NCBI GenBank assembly: GCA_036850595.1
Contig: CM072148.1
Span: 18,592,731 to 18,656,730, forward strand
From: Rhyacichthys aspro
Taxonomy: Eukaryota; Chordata; Actinopteri; Gobiiformes; Rhyacichthyidae
Direction: 5' to 3'
Length of the DNA: 64,000 nt
The notes beneath the pieces are model-generated. The model ran no database searches, was not told where the DNA came from, and saw only the letters and a program-made list of their open reading frames with translations. Below are positions 11,441-24,533 of the stretch, one piece after another. Positions within the stretch are counted from its first letter, which is position 1. Each line of letters begins with the position of its first letter. A program made the translations under genes and the position numbers.

Positions 11441-12299
11441 TTTCCATTGATTGTGAATGCACAGAGGGAGGGAGGAAGGGGGTCTTCAGTGAAGGACCAC
11501 GACACGCCTTCAGACGCGGACAGAACCTTACAAGCCATCTGCCACTAACTACCCCCTCTTCCCTGTGCCTCCTCCTCGAAGCACACGTCTCTGCGCGCGC
11601 TGGCCACGTCTACACTCGACTAGAAGCATGTTAAAGGCCTGTAACGGTATGGGCTCTCCGGGGCCATATGGCGAGGGGGAAGCCACGAGGCCTTTTTCTT
11701 CTCCGGTCCCCGAAGAGGAGACACCACATGGTCACTCGTGGGAACGTAAACACGGCACGCATCACACGATATCGATCATATGAGCCTGATTGGGCAGAGA
11801 GCGGGGGAAGGGTTGTAATATTGTGCGATGATCGATTGATTTTTTTTTTACACTGATACCTCCTCATCAGTGCATGAAATATTGACTCATGTCTGCAGTG
11901 AAAGCGCTGAAGAAGGAGGGGTTACACTTGATAAACTGTGGACTATATATATATAGACACCAGTGTTTACATGTCACTAGAAAAATCAATGTGGTGTTTA
12001 TCAAGTGCACGTAACAATCCTAGCTTGACAAAAATCATACCAACAACAATTTCTGTGATGAAAAGATAATGACTGATAATGTGTTTGTATAGGCCTAAAC
12101 CCCTCAATTTGACTCAAACTGGCCAAGGCCTTTGCACATGTTCCTCTCACAGTGCTTTGGTCCCTGAAAAAACCAGGACCATTAGACTTTAAGTGAGTAA
12201 TAACTCATTAAGTTAAACATTACCCACAACCAAAGTGCAGCAGTTGTTCATTCGGACACTAGGAAGTAAGATGGGAAGTAAAAATAGAGTGCGACGGGA

Positions 12300-12740
12300 G
12301 GAAGTAAGGACATTTTGATACATGCTACGTGCTGACGTCGGCCTCTGACGCTATTCGTTTGGTGTGGACCAGAACCAGTTGTTGGTATCGATCGGATTCA
12401 TAGAGACCCGCATCTGTCGCGGTGCGTCACGGAGCGTTGCGCGCGGCAGATGTGTTTTCATAAACATTGGCACGCGACTGGCCACGTACAGCTCCTTCTC
12501 CTCCACCCCTTCTCTCGTCAGACCCCCCTCCCGCTCACACACTTCTGCAGCGCGTCTCCCGACCCCCCTCCCACCCCCGCGTAATTACGGCCCGCTGCAG
12601 AAACCCTAAGCCCAGCACGTCTCCAGTAACAGCTACGCATAGATGCAAATGAGGAGCGCGCGAGGCAGGCGGCCGCAAGGAGCCGTGGGAAGCCCCGGGA
12701 AGCCTCGTGGAGCCTGAAGACCCCCACCAACAGCAGCTGG
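12300..12740. promoter_or_regulatory. Second CpG-rich island upstream of the Delta gene
   Basis: CpG-dense sequence about 10 kb upstream of the Delta start, including TGCTGACGTCGG (CRE-like, near 12330), CGTGGGAAG (RBPJ-like core, near 12684) and several CAGATG/CAGCTG-type E-boxes. A weaker GC-rich patch lies at 11460-11790. Open frames here on both strands are a side effect of GC content: none shows a domain or a conserved splice pattern. Confidence 0.35.
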
Positions 12741-13519
12741 CCGCAGTAATCTGATCTGGACACAAAGAGCCTGTTGATGTGGCGTGAGCAGGTACGGAGC
12801 AGAGGGCCACTGGGCTCCACTGATGGGCACTGGCGGATTTATGTATTTAACTGTAATGAATGGGTAAAGTTTAATGAATGTAAGGCCCCTGGCTTTACTC
12901 TGAGGGCCACAGTCTGACTTTACACAACAACAACAGTGTTTAAATGAGTGTTATGATCATTCAACCATAAAGAACACGACATAACACACACTTTGGGGAA
13001 TAGCAGGATGTCTCTTTGTTTGAATATTGGTGTTTCAAAGGGATAGTCCAGTATTTTATAAATGGGGTCGATGAAATATAGAAATAGATGACTGATTCTC
13101 TTAAGATGATAATTGTCAGCACATGCCTAGTTTGGAGTGGCAGACAGGAGCACTGAGACAGGTTTTATCTTATGTATAGCTGCTAATATAGTATGACTGT
13201 CCATGTACAGTATGGTTTAGTTTCTGTGGTGTTCCTGTCGGCTTTTCCAAACTGCCAGACATCAACTGCAAGAAATAATGTATAAGTATCTAATAGACCA
13301 GCATTTAAAAAATACTGAAATGATAATGTTGATCAATGTGGAATAAGAAGCATTTCCTCTTAAGGTAATTAGAAATGGACATCCTGCCTGGTGATACTTT
13401 AAAAGCCAAACACATGTGTGACTTTTTGGGCAGTGAGCTGTTCGACGCACCATTTCTCAAACTCTTAAGTCGGGTCTAATTCTGTTGTGTGCAGCTTAAT
13501 GGCCTGTGTGAGTGATGAG

Positions 13520-13830
13520 AGAGTAAAAGGCTGAAGTCCGGCCCTTCCCCTCCCCTCTGGCCCTCTCTAACTCTCCCTCTCTATCTCCACAACCACGAGC
13601 ATCTGCCCAGAAATGAACAGATGTAGGCACCTGCGTCCTGCTCTCGCATATGCGCACGTCCCCCTCCCCAAAAAACTCCTTTCAACCTTCCATGGGACCC
13701 GAGGCCCACCACAATGGGGACAGATCAGGGATGCAGTAACCAAATACTGCCTATCCCCCCAGGACACTCGCTCTGTTAGAGGCATTGTCACCAGTTATAT
13801 CAAGTGGCTACACCAAACAATCTGCTGTAT
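13520..13830. other. Pyrimidine-rich then mixed-composition island
   Basis: A C/T-rich run leads into AACAGATG and GGCACCTGCG (two E-boxes within about 20 bases, near 13616-13636) and CATATGCGCACG. It may be part of the same upstream regulatory domain. An A-tract of about 22 bases follows at 13874-13895. Confidence 0.25.
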
Positions 13831-14283
13831 GACTGCTCATTTGGGACATCACATAATTCAGAGGGACACAGCCCAAAAAAAAAAAAAAAAAAAAAGGACG
13901 GGAGGGGAGGGGCCATGTTCAGGACAGAGGTGGCTGCCCGGATGATTTCTATGGCAGTGATATGAAGTGGTAGCTTTTTAGGACAAGTGGGCTCAGGTTT
14001 GGGGATAAGTGGCGGTTGGGCTCAGCGGCGGCAGGTGTTAACTGGGACGGGGCCATGAAAGAGGGGCTTGTCGGAGCAGGGCGGTTACAAGACCAGGTTA
14101 CACTTAAAAAGCATGGGTTTTGTTCCCGTAAATAGCACGGATGTCTCTTCGGGAGCCCCTCGGCTTAAACGCTTTGTGTCAGATTGTTCTGTGACAATGC
14201 ACCCTCTGAAATGAAATTTATCTACGTAACACTTTCAGACTGAAGTATATCTTGTGTTTGAAATTTCTGTGGCAAGAAACACA

Positions 14284-14370
14284 AGACAAGACTAAACCTA
14301 AGAGTAAAGTAGGCCTAAACCAAGTCTAAGGGGTGGACCCTTAGACAAAACCAAAACGCAAACACTGGCC
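14284..14370 (-). repeat. Short TTTAGTCC-type array, minus orientation
   Basis: Reads GACTAAACCTAAG, GGCCTAAACCAAGTC and similar on the plus strand, the reverse complement of the unit at 2695-3560. Confidence 0.55.
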
Positions 14371-14867
14371 TAAAGAGTAATCAAAAGGATCTGTGTTCTC
14401 ATAGATTCACTCAGCTGTTGAGAGCACTGTAGTATGTCTGCCAGTCCTGTAGGGGCACTGTGAATCCCTCAGCCGATGACACTACATATAGTTGAAAATA
14501 TTTTTATAACATGCACATGACACTTCACAGAAAGACCAGAGTTAGCTGACGATGTTTGAGTCGGCCACAAACAGCCAAGGATGTTTGAATTGACCAGACA
14601 TATATATACAAACATATTCAAAATGGCAGTTTTATCATATCCCTGTTCTACTTCCTGTGTGTAGCCAGCAGCCAATTGATGTCTCAAATGTCCTGGTTTT
14701 CACTGAGGACACTGAGACTGAGGTCTTCACAGTTTACACGACAATGGAGCAGTGCTGCAACAAAATGGAAACTCCTCCTCAGTCGGATTCAAAAGTTTTG
14801 GGTGAAATGTGTAAATGGCCTCTAAGGTTTAATAGTGACTAAAAAAAACCAAAAACTACACCATTGA

Positions 14868-14995
14868 ATAAACTCGGGGTTAAATCAAGACTCAACCCAA
14901 GATTAACCAAGGGCTGAACCTAGACATAAACCAGGCCTAAGCCAAGGCTTAACCCAGGACTAAAACGCTTTATCTAAAACAGGACGTAAACTAGG
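14868..14995 (-). repeat. TTTAGTCC-type array, minus orientation
   Basis: Successive units such as AACCAGGCCTAAGCCAAGG and TTAACCCAGGACTAAAAC are reverse complements of the TTTAGTCC unit. At least eight loose units are visible. Confidence 0.65.
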
Positions 14996-14999
14996 ATGG

Positions 15000-17280
15000 G
15001 GCCAAAGTAAGTGCTTTATGCCTGCTCCATTTAGAGGCTGCCACAGCAGAGTGACCCCTATATGTAGCTTGGCAGTGTTTTTACACCAGATTCGCTTCCT
15101 TAAGCAATGCTCTCCATTTTACTCAGGCTTGGAACAGGTGTCGAATGAAAGAACTACTTTGCCTGTGATTTATATGGGGTGAAGTCAGAAAGTTGGCCAA
15201 CAAATTTTATCCCCAGTTTATAAAAAAAAACATCCTCAATGCAACATAAAGCCAGAACTATATTTACTGGGACTTAATCAGAACAAAACTTTGGGAAACT
15301 TTCTTATAATGATAGAGAATGGCTGTTATATGTAAGACAAGAACCACACCCGGTTGTGGTCAGGTCTTTGTGTGATATGATGGCAGGCATTAGCCAACAT
15401 GCATAATTCCTATATAAAACAAAACTTATGATTATTTATTTTCCAAACCACTATCTATCCTCCAACCTTAACCAAAACCGTTTCAGAGGTCAAATTTAAA
15501 CTTTGTCATGTGACTCAAAATCGTGTGTTTGATACTGATATGCATTATGCATATGGATAAAGGCTCATAAACGGGCATATCAAAGGTTACAATGGGAAAA
15601 AAACATGGCATTTCAAGACAAATGTATTGTACAGTGTATATATAATTAACAATACTCTTTATGACGAGTATTATTGGTAATGTTACACTAAACTACCATG
15701 TTAGGGGCCCTGCGTTCACACTTTCAAACTGATTTTACACACTTAGGTTAAAGTCCAACTCTAAATGAAAGGTCTCTGTGGCTCTCATCACCTTTCGCAG
15801 TCAGCACTGGGACAATGTGGGACCCCAAACCTCCATCTGCCGGTTTACGGGGCATTTCCTCTCACAGTCTCTCATTGTCTTTAGAGGCAGGGTCTTAGTT
15901 GTGGGCTGAACATTAGTGGACACAAGGTGGACTCCAGCTGTGATTGTTTCTAAAGCATTTAGTCTTCAGAGTGTGTGGGTTTAGTCAGAGCCCTGAGGTT
16001 AGTCCAGGGTTGAGTTTTGGTTTACCATTACCATTGGTCAACACTGATGTCAACAAGTAAGTAAGGGCTACCAATTAAACAGAGAGTGTCTATTCTAGCA
16101 CTGGATATGTCCTGTTAAACAGTATAACTGCACAAAAAAGAAAAACATAAAATAGAGAAAAGGGAGGCAATGTGAAACGGGAATAAATATTGAGAATTCA
16201 TTTATGCATGTTTAATGAGACGAGATAATTACAGGATCACATCATTCTGACACTGAACTCAGAGCTAGAAGTTTAAGATCAGCTCTAAACTTTGAAACTG
16301 AAACTGTTTGATTAGTATTAGTATTTTGATTGGTGATTTTTCCTTTTCTTTAATAAAATAAAAGCATAAAAAGTGTTTTTGCTGCCTTTAGTGATGAATA
16401 GTAGGATGGGAAAAAATGGTTGTGGTGGGTTAATATTCAATAATAAAGTTTCTGAGCTGTATTATTAATCAAAAATATGAACACCACAAAGTCTGAAAAA
16501 CAACTTCCATAGCATCAGTCCTTCCTTCTTCTTTTTGTTCAGTAATAAACCATTACTTACACAACGCTGTCCAGGCTGCGGTAGTTTATTGTAGCGTACC
16601 TCTGACTGATTGTGACAGATAATGGCCGCTGCTGTGTCTCTCAGCTGCCACTGGACAGAGGATCCACACGCACCTGTTGTGTGTCCCATTGTGTGTGTCC
16701 AGCGTCAGGGGGCTGCACCTCAGGAATGCTCCGTGTGTCCATCCAGAGGCGGGGCGTCCCAGGAGAGAGCTTAGCCGCGGTGCGATGAGGGAGGGGCTCG
16801 GTGTCCAGCAGGGAGGCTTTACTGCTCTGGTTCTAAAGCTTTTGTCAATAGAGGCCCATTTCAGAAGACATTAGGATGACAACCTTATCAAATGAACGTA
16901 TGAGATAGATTTGGGGGTATTATCAAAAACGGCTTATGGAAAATCCAAGAATATTTTCCAAATTCATACACTTGTTTTTGCAAAAAGGTTGAAAAGAAGA
17001 CAACTGGGCATAGTTTGGAAACATAAGACGTACACTTGTTTTTGTATTTAGGGAAATTTCCAAAAGTTTTAAACCTTGATAGTTCTTTTGTTGTTGCTTT
17101 TAAACCAAGCCATAAATGGAACACTTTTTGAAATAATTGTCATTAAAGTCATCCAAATTTGTATTTACATTATACTCATAAACATTACCTTTACTTAATT
17201 TTGCTAAAGATTGACAAAGTTCCTTGGCTGAGGGACCAAAAATGACCAAAAAAAATCTACCTACCTTATCTGTTGCATTG
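15000..17280. other. Intergenic DNA with one short array
   Basis: Mostly AT-rich and unassigned. A short TTTAGTCC-type array occurs at about 15955-16025 on the plus strand (GGTTTAGTCAGAG, GGTTAGTCCAGGG). A mixed-composition patch near 15780-15900 contains TGTGGGAC and CCATCTGCC. No gene was found. Confidence 0.5.
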
Positions 17281-17284
17281 TTTA

Positions 17285-17298
17285 TCGCCCCCTAGTGG
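17285..17298 (-). promoter_or_regulatory. CTCF-type motif
   Basis: The minus strand reads CCACTAGGGGGCGA, which fits the CTCF core CCASYAGRKGGCRS at 13 of 14 positions. Motif call only; binding is inferred. Confidence 0.45.
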
Positions 17299-17714
17299 TT
17301 GGAAACAGCTGTTTTGTAGTTTTAGTGTTTACAAAATTCAAAGTTGTGTTATTGTCCCACTTGAGGAATAAATGCTGCAAATACTCTTCATAATCACAAA
17401 TGCCAAAAACAAGCAAGAAATAGCAAAAAATAATAATAATTCTCACTACAATGGACAGGATTTTTATATGCAGGAATATGTCAAATGTCACATGTGGATG
17501 CAGGTCACAGATGGCGTTATTGATATCTTTGCAACAGGTTAACTGCATTGTTGACTGTGTGGAATCCTGACTCTTTCTGAAAGTGTTTTGGTGAATATTT
17601 CCATCTCCAGATATCGATTTGGAGATTAGCCACTGGTTGAGAATAGCTGCTTTAGAGGATGAAGAGAAGGAGGTGGGAGAGTGAAAGAAAGACTAAAGAA
17701 AGAAAAGGGAGGGA

Positions 17715-18065
17715 GGAAGGGAAGGAGGGGCTTGCGTTCCTCCAAAGCCACTGTCCTGTGCTGCTCTCCAGAGGCCTGTCCAGAGAGCCCTGTCCTAAAT
17801 CACCGGCCCCAGGGGGAAGGCTCTCCATTGTAAAGAGATGGCCCCTGCAAGCTGGGCCGCCAGCTGCCACTGTTGCAGCGTCATGCCCACCCCCCGCAGC
17901 CCGACACACACCTCCCACAATCCCCTCCAACCTCCAGAGCCGTGACAACGCTCCCTACGGCCAGGGCACAGGCCAGCGCACAGCATTAAAAAGGACTCAC
18001 AGCGCTCCCTGAGAAAGGCCGCGCAGGAGCAACATGTTTTCTGGACCAACATTAATGATGACAAA
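17715..18065. promoter_or_regulatory. High-complexity island, candidate neural enhancer
   Basis: A GC-rich block with CCATTGT (SOX type, about 17825) followed within 45 bases by CAGCTG (about 17861), and ending in an AT-rich homeodomain-like ACATTAATGATG (about 18049). The combination resembles the E-box/SOX arrangement at 60-230. No coding frame has recognisable content. Confidence 0.3.
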
Positions 18066-19429
18066 CTCTGAAAAGGGTGACGGTGCGTGACACAGTAACC
18101 TGCACCCTAACCCCACATCCCCCTGAGCTCGAAGTCCACACTGAATCACAGAAAGAGAGGTCACACACTCCCTCTCCACATGGATAAGGCTTGGATTTAC
18201 ACCACACTGGAGTTAGCATCAAAATGCAGCTGTTGCACAAAGCATTTTTTCATAACCCTAAGCCTCCTGGGTCCAAGATGGCCACTGTTTATTTTCAGTA
18301 GAAAGCTGCTCTTAAGGGCATTGGCTGTGTCCAAAACCACTCCCTAGTCCCTAACCCCTCAGTCACTACATATGGGTGCACTATATCACGAACCATATAG
18401 AGTTTCGGACACTACACAATACACTATTATTTTTTTCTGTTGCTGTGACTGTGGCATTAATGTAAACTCATGTCTGCTGTACTTTGATAATTAAAGATGA
18501 TAATGGCTTCAGAATAAGAATACACACCAGCTGTTCTTCTCATTATAAGCAACTATAAACACTGTGTTTCATTGTGACTGTGATATTCTCTCCTCAAGAA
18601 AGATTGTATATCTGTAAAAAAAAAAAATGTGGAGGGCGAAACGGTCCACACTTCCCTTGAAAAATCTTGTCACGGACCTGGCTTTATGTCTTTACAGTGT
18701 TTTTTATGTTTTATTAGTTGCACAGTGTGTACCATGAATAACACAACTGAGACTTAGAAAACAACACTCATGTCCAAGGCTTATTTTTATACTGTATATT
18801 GACATCTGCACAACTTTTATGCATCATCTTATCCAACTGTACCAAACTCTAGGAAATGTGCCGGACCTGAGCACAATTAGGAACACTCATATTAGTCAAA
18901 CATACTGTGCTTTAAGGTGAACCCTAACACGACAGACTAGAAATATATAGGATTTGATTCATTTCGTGTTTACAAGAAGCCATACATTATTATTATTATT
19001 ATTAAAACTTGTTGGGTTGTGACAAAATACAACATGCTCATTTAGGGACTAACTATAAGAAAGCCAGTTTACTGAGGCTGCAGGCAGCATATAATAATGC
19101 ACTGTGGGAGCTACTGAAGAGACCCTTATGGACCAGTGCAAGTGATATTTTTTTGACTACACAAATAAACAGGTTACAATCTGTATTAGGGAACATCATG
19201 TACAATAAATTAATCTGCAGGTTGATTAAATCTGAAAATATAATGATTTTGAGTTTGTCGGAGTTTGGTGGAACTGTGTGGACCCTGAAGAGTGGAGACA
19301 CAGATGTATCGTAAAGTTTCTTGAGACTGTGTTGGACGTAAAAGGAAGCAGGGATTGTTTGCCGTGTGTCGAGTGTGTGTTGTGGTTTTTTTTTTTGAGG
19401 GGGTAACAGGATTGGTGGTGTCTGTGGGA

Positions 19430-19805
19430 CCCACGAGGAGCACAATGGGAGCGGCGGGGGTGGGGCGAGTGTCACACGCTTTTGCTTTGTGGCTCGGTCA
19501 ACAGGCGTGTGCCACAGTGTCGTCTGGCCTCCCCTCGCCTGCTGTCCCGCTCTGGGGAGGCACGGTCCGACCATGAGAACCGGCGCCCGAGCCTTTAATG
19601 AGGGGCGTGCTGTTTCTTATCAAAGATGGACAAGCCATCATTACAATCATCATTAGACGCTGCACAATGGAGCACGCCTCCCTGAGCTGTGGATGGGAAA
19701 GTCCTCCATACACTGCCGCTGTGGGGGAGGACGTTCAAAAGAGCCAGTCAATGTGTCTATTTGGTTAATCTGCAACAGGCCCTTCTCACGAGGCGGCTCA
19801 GGTGA
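19430..19805. promoter_or_regulatory. High-complexity island, candidate conserved enhancer
   Basis: Contains a TCF/LEF-type ATCAAAG (19619-19625) overlapping a GATA-type CTTATC, and several homeodomain-type cores (CATTA, TCATTAG) around 19596-19655, in a mixed-composition block. It lies 17 kb upstream of the Delta start and 5 kb upstream of cct4. Function inferred. Confidence 0.3.
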
Positions 19806-20685
19806 AACATTTTAGATTCATATCCTCACAAAGGGATCTGTTCGGAGTCACAAAGCATAATGTGATATGTCATATGTGCTTTAGAGGGACACTCCTTAAG
19901 GGTAACTCAATCCACTGTGCATTGTCCCGCTTTAGGTCGAGGCTTTCAAAATGCTGCTGTTTTTTGTTTCTTAACCAAACCAACACAGACTTTCAAATTG
20001 AATGTAAAAATGTGATCTTTCCACGAACCACTTTTATGCAGAATATTACAACTTTGAAAGGAAAATGTCTTATATTTTAACTCTTTGTGGTTTTGTCCAG
20101 GTTGTTCTGGCGCAGTCTGTTTGTTCTGACTGTGTCGTATTTTACTATATTGCTGTAATTTCTTTGTTTGTGTGTATCATTTTTTTCCTCTCCATTAAAT
20201 CTTTACCTGTATGACTTTTTGTCCAGTTTTTTTTAAATGTACTAATGTAAATATACTTTCACTTGACTTGATTTTCGCAGAGATTTTGGTCTTCCCTTTG
20301 CTTATGGCCTAAATGTGGTCAGGTCAGCTACTACTCTCTACGCCAAGGCCAACGCTGCACAGATAAGTTCGGCTCCATTCATTTGATATGGCATTGCATC
20401 TACATTGACCTAATATGAGGCTTTATAATAAACCAACTTAAATATTCAAGGCTGTTTAAACTTCTCATGCCAAAAACATCCAGAAAGTCTTCATCCTGTC
20501 TTTTTAGTCTCAGCTCAAATGGCAGCTCAAATATTCCACAAAACTGACTTTACTCTAATAATGCTTACAATAAGAGTATTGTATATGCAGAGCAGTATTG
20601 GGTAAAAAATTATTGGAGGATAAGCACCAAAAAAGCAGTGTCAAAACACAGATGTAAAATGCTGTAGTGTAAACGTTATAGAAAA

Positions 20686-20729
20686 TATATTATATTATAT
20701 TATATTATATTATATTATATTATATTATA
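20686..20729. repeat. TATAT pentanucleotide microsatellite
   Basis: About eight uninterrupted copies of ATATT in register. Confidence 0.9.
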
Positions 20730-21499
20730 CATATTTTCACTATGTATATTTAAGTAAATATGACTCTTTGCATTTGTTTATATGGGAGAAATAGATGTCT
20801 GCAAAACCCAGAGGGAATTTTATTACTTCCTTACTTACTACTTCCTGTTTCTGTTTCTACCGCTGCCCTGATTGACAAACTGAGCACTGCTGGAGGAGAA
20901 ACACATTTATGTTTTGAGCACACAGGGTGTTACATCTTTTTTAATCATTATGAGGCTGATTCCCTCTGGTGTTGTTTTTAGACAAGAGCATGTCCCTGCA
21001 AGGCCACCATAGCTGTTCACATGCTTTACATAGAGTATAGTGAGGTGTGTAGTAGCCATCTGCACCTCCACCATCAGACTTCACAGAACACACAGCTTTA
21101 TCACTTTCTGTGTCTTTATGTAATGTGCAAAAAATGAGTTTTATTCTTAGATAAACAGAGCTAAACTAAATTAATTTAATAAATGGGGTATTTTAAAAAG
21201 AGGTGCTTTCAAACTTCAAAAATATGACAGCAATTAAAAAATGCAATTATTATTAATGTGTGATTTATGATGGAAATGATGTTAGAAAGGACAGAGAAAA
21301 AATAAAAAGATATCAAAAGATTTAAATTTAAATAAAAGGTGACAGTGGATTAACAGATTATAAAGCATTTAATGACAAGTTTAAGCCTAGGGTAAAAAAA
21401 CAAAACAAAAAAAACTTAAATGACTATCTATAATATATCTGTTGAAGTATGTATAAACGTAGACAAAACCCCGGCTTGTGTCCGTGCGTTACTTCACAA

Positions 21500-21995
21500 T
21501 CAGTTTTACCAATCAGCTGATCTGCGTTCTCACACATCCACCCCCCGCCATCAGCTGCTTCATAAGGTGGAAATCCATCATTGTGAGTAAAAGGAGGTGG
21601 AGGTGGGGGTCTAATTCACTGATTCACATGCAGACGGTATATTTCTGCCGGAGGAGGGTGTGGCAGGTGGGTGGGGTCTGCGTTAAGGGACACGGGGGCT
21701 GGGGCTGAGGGGGGTACAGCGGCTGCCGGGTCATGCCTGCGTGTCCTGGGAAAGTTGGGTTCTCCATTTAAATGTGCACATGTTGCGGCCTTCTGGTGGC
21801 TGCGTGAATGCGCACGGTGACAGATGGCCCAGGCCCATAACTATAGAGTCCGGCTCCCTGTCCCCCGAGGGAGAAGGGGAGAGAGGGGCCGAGAGGAAGG
21901 AAGGAGAGCGGGGGACGTCAGCTGATCTGTGGCAACAAGGAGACAAGAAAAGGGAAAGAAAAAAAGTCACACTGTCCAAGTACGTTTGTTTATGA
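21500..21995. promoter_or_regulatory. E-box-rich island
   Basis: CAGCTG occurs at 21514-21519, 21552-21557 and 21919-21924; the first and third sit in an identical 12-mer, TCAGCTGATCTG. A GC-rich block between them (about 21720-21870) has no coding content. Possible enhancer cluster. Confidence 0.3.
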
Positions 21996-22316
21996 TGTTC
22001 CCATTGCATCACAAAAGGAAGCTACAGAACAAACACAAGCTAAAACTCCATATGGAGTCTGAAAACATTCAACTAATTGCCTTGGTTTCTTGACATCAAA
22101 CAAGGAAATGAACCCATCTTTTTAAAGACAAAAGCCACCTTTGCCTACTATTGCAGGGGAACACATCTAACCTGAAAGTGTCACATCAAAACAAATTTAC
22201 TTCAACATATAAGATATTTATAAACTAACATCTGATGTGAGTTTGCAGCAGCATTTTTGTGGGTATACTTCACAAACAGTGTTGTAGCTTTAAAGTCATT
22301 TTAATGTTTCTCTAAA

Positions 22317-22420
22317 ACAGGGATGCCAAAACTTTTTCCCTCAGAGCTCCAAATTAGAAATGTGTAAGTGGGCCACGGGCCAAACACAAACATTTTTTGC
22401 ATGAAATTAAAAGAAGGACT
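22317..22420. mobile_element. Possible hAT-type transposon remnant
   Basis: CAGGGATGCCAAAACTTTTT followed by GTGGGCCACGGGCC resembles the end of Charlie-like hAT elements. No matching far end was found, so it is either truncated or a chance likeness. Confidence 0.35.
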
Positions 22421-23334
22421 CCCACACAGGTTTGTTTAAAATGCCTTTTGTCTGTGTGCCACTGCCTGTGCTACTTCATTTTATTCTGATGAGGTACTGC
22501 CTAGTTAGAAGCCCGTGAACTTAAGCTGTTTGAGCCAGACCTTTCAAAAATCTATCAAAATAGGTCTTGTTGTGGACTTATAAAGTGCACACATGCACAA
22601 AAGACTAAAAATTAGTGTGAGCACCATGAGTGAGGGCAGTAAGTTGACTCCTCTTCAATGGCATAGGCAATTTTTGTCTTCATTTCCTCTTCAGTTGTTG
22701 TTTTCTTCTTATATAAGTATTTCATGTCGGCATTAAATCCCTTGAGTTTCAAGTCAGTGTAAAATCAACAAAAACTCAATCACCTTACTTGTTACCTTTC
22801 TACAAATATATCAACATCATACCTGACAAGTTTATGCAAGACTTATGTTTGGTAGACACCCTGCAATTCACAGACCAGGCACACAATGATAGTTCATAGT
22901 AATAGTGCACAGTGTGTTTGTGAAGGGAAGAATGGGACATGGGAGGGGGGTTGGTTTGGGAGGAGCCTCAGTCCAGAAGTCTAAATTGAGTTAATGTATT
23001 TGGCTGTGCTCTGTAGACTCCAATAGGAGGCCCACAGATTGTGATTAGGTGTCTAGTTTATCACAGGAGGGAGGAGGGGTCACTGTTTGTACATGAGGAG
23101 AAAGGCAGCTTTGTATGTTTCTGCAGCGACTCTTTGTTAATCCTGTTAAGAAGTGAACACAGCGCCTGGTTGATTCAAATATATGTGCATGCATTTTGAA
23201 GTTTATTGCACTTCAAGTATTTCAAACTACTAAAATGATCAAATATGATGATAAATGATGAATGCTCATTTTTTGTGAATGTGGTTTTATGAGATACTTT
23301 TGGAACTATTTTAATCCCTACAATAAATAGCTGT

Positions 23335-23575
23335 CAGTTTAGAGCAACGCCACTTACACTAAAGCATATTCCGTTCCAACTGGGGCTTAAAATTTCTTCT
23401 TCTTTGCACTGTTTCTCTGTGTAAGCATTGTCTGTAGTCATTACTTCCTTGTTGACATCGATGTTGACCAATCGGAACATCCTCAGCTTGAGACCTCTCA
23501 ACATGTAGGAGCTGAACATAATCATTTATTAAAATCATTGATAATAAAGCTCTGACGGTATTTTAAGGTCTCATT
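23335..23575. repeat. Dispersed repeat, copy related to 45600-45795
   Basis: Shares two blocks, in the same order and spacing, with 45600-45795: CATTACT-CTT-TTGACA-TGT-GACCAAT, and about 80 bases later TTAAAATC-TT-ATAATAAAGC followed by TTAAGGTCT. Class unknown; possibly a fish SINE or a small DNA element. Confidence 0.5.
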
Positions 23576-24362
23576 TTTTTTATTACATGTGGCTAGATGA
23601 TTAAAAGACCATATGTGTACTTACTATTTTCTGCAGTTACATGTTAAATACAATAATCAATAGTAGATATAAAGGACATCTGCCGCCGGTCGGTCGTACT
23701 GTATTTTCCATCACGAATAATCAATGAGTGGCTTTAAAATGTTGGATCATACTTTTACATGACAAAGACTTTGTGAAATTAACAGTTAAAGCTATAGATT
23801 TTGGAAGCTTTGTTCTCAGACAATATGGAGGCACTGCTTACAGGGCATTTAATGTGACACATCGTGACTCAAATGCAAAGATAATGAGTTCTCATACAAA
23901 CTAATTTCTCTAACTTCTTTCATAAGTACTACAATTTTCCTCTAAGGGTATTCTCAAAAATGGCATCTTTTACTTTTTAGAGCAATTGACCCTTAATTTT
24001 GTGAATTTTTGAGTGTGATAAATATACAGTAGGCCAAAAAATCTGACAGGTGTGGTTGTCAGTTTTTCACAGTAAAAATACAGAGACATAATAAAAGACA
24101 TTATATGCTGAACTTCATTTTAAATAACTTTTGGTTTTTTTGTTTTTCTTTTTGCCAATCCATGTGACATTATTTCCTTTTTTTACATAGCTTTAGATAC
24201 AGGGCAGAGTGACTATTACTGGTTTTTGATATTATGGTAAAACGTTGCTTTTTAGTGGTTATATCATGTTCTTTTTATATGTATTTTTTTCCATGTAGAG
24301 TGTAAATTATTTCTGTTTTTAACTGTGAAGTCCTGCCTTTCTGTCTCATTCTTATGTTTCAC

Positions 24363-24376
24363 CACTAGAGGGGGTT
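24363..24376 (+). promoter_or_regulatory. CTCF-type motif upstream of cct4
   Basis: CCACTAGAGGGGGT matches the core CCASYAGRKGGCRS at 12 of 14 positions. It points right, away from the motif at 17285. Confidence 0.35.
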
Positions 24377-24533
24377 ATCAAGTCGACTCCAAACTATAGA
24401 ATGTTCTCCAAACACTTACAGCCACAAGTAATTCTTTTTTTCTTTCAGGATAATATGTTTAAATAAATTTTCTTTATTGTGGTAGATTATTTGTACGTGT
24501 TATTTAAATTTGTAAAGTTATTGATTTCTATTA

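Noticed and set aside
12364..12830. Five overlapping open frames around 12.4-12.8 kb
   Set aside because: GC-rich DNA lowers stop frequency; none has a recognisable motif or splice partner.
19053..19574. 173-residue minus-strand frame
   Set aside because: No domain, spans A/T-rich runs and part of an island; composition looks non-coding.
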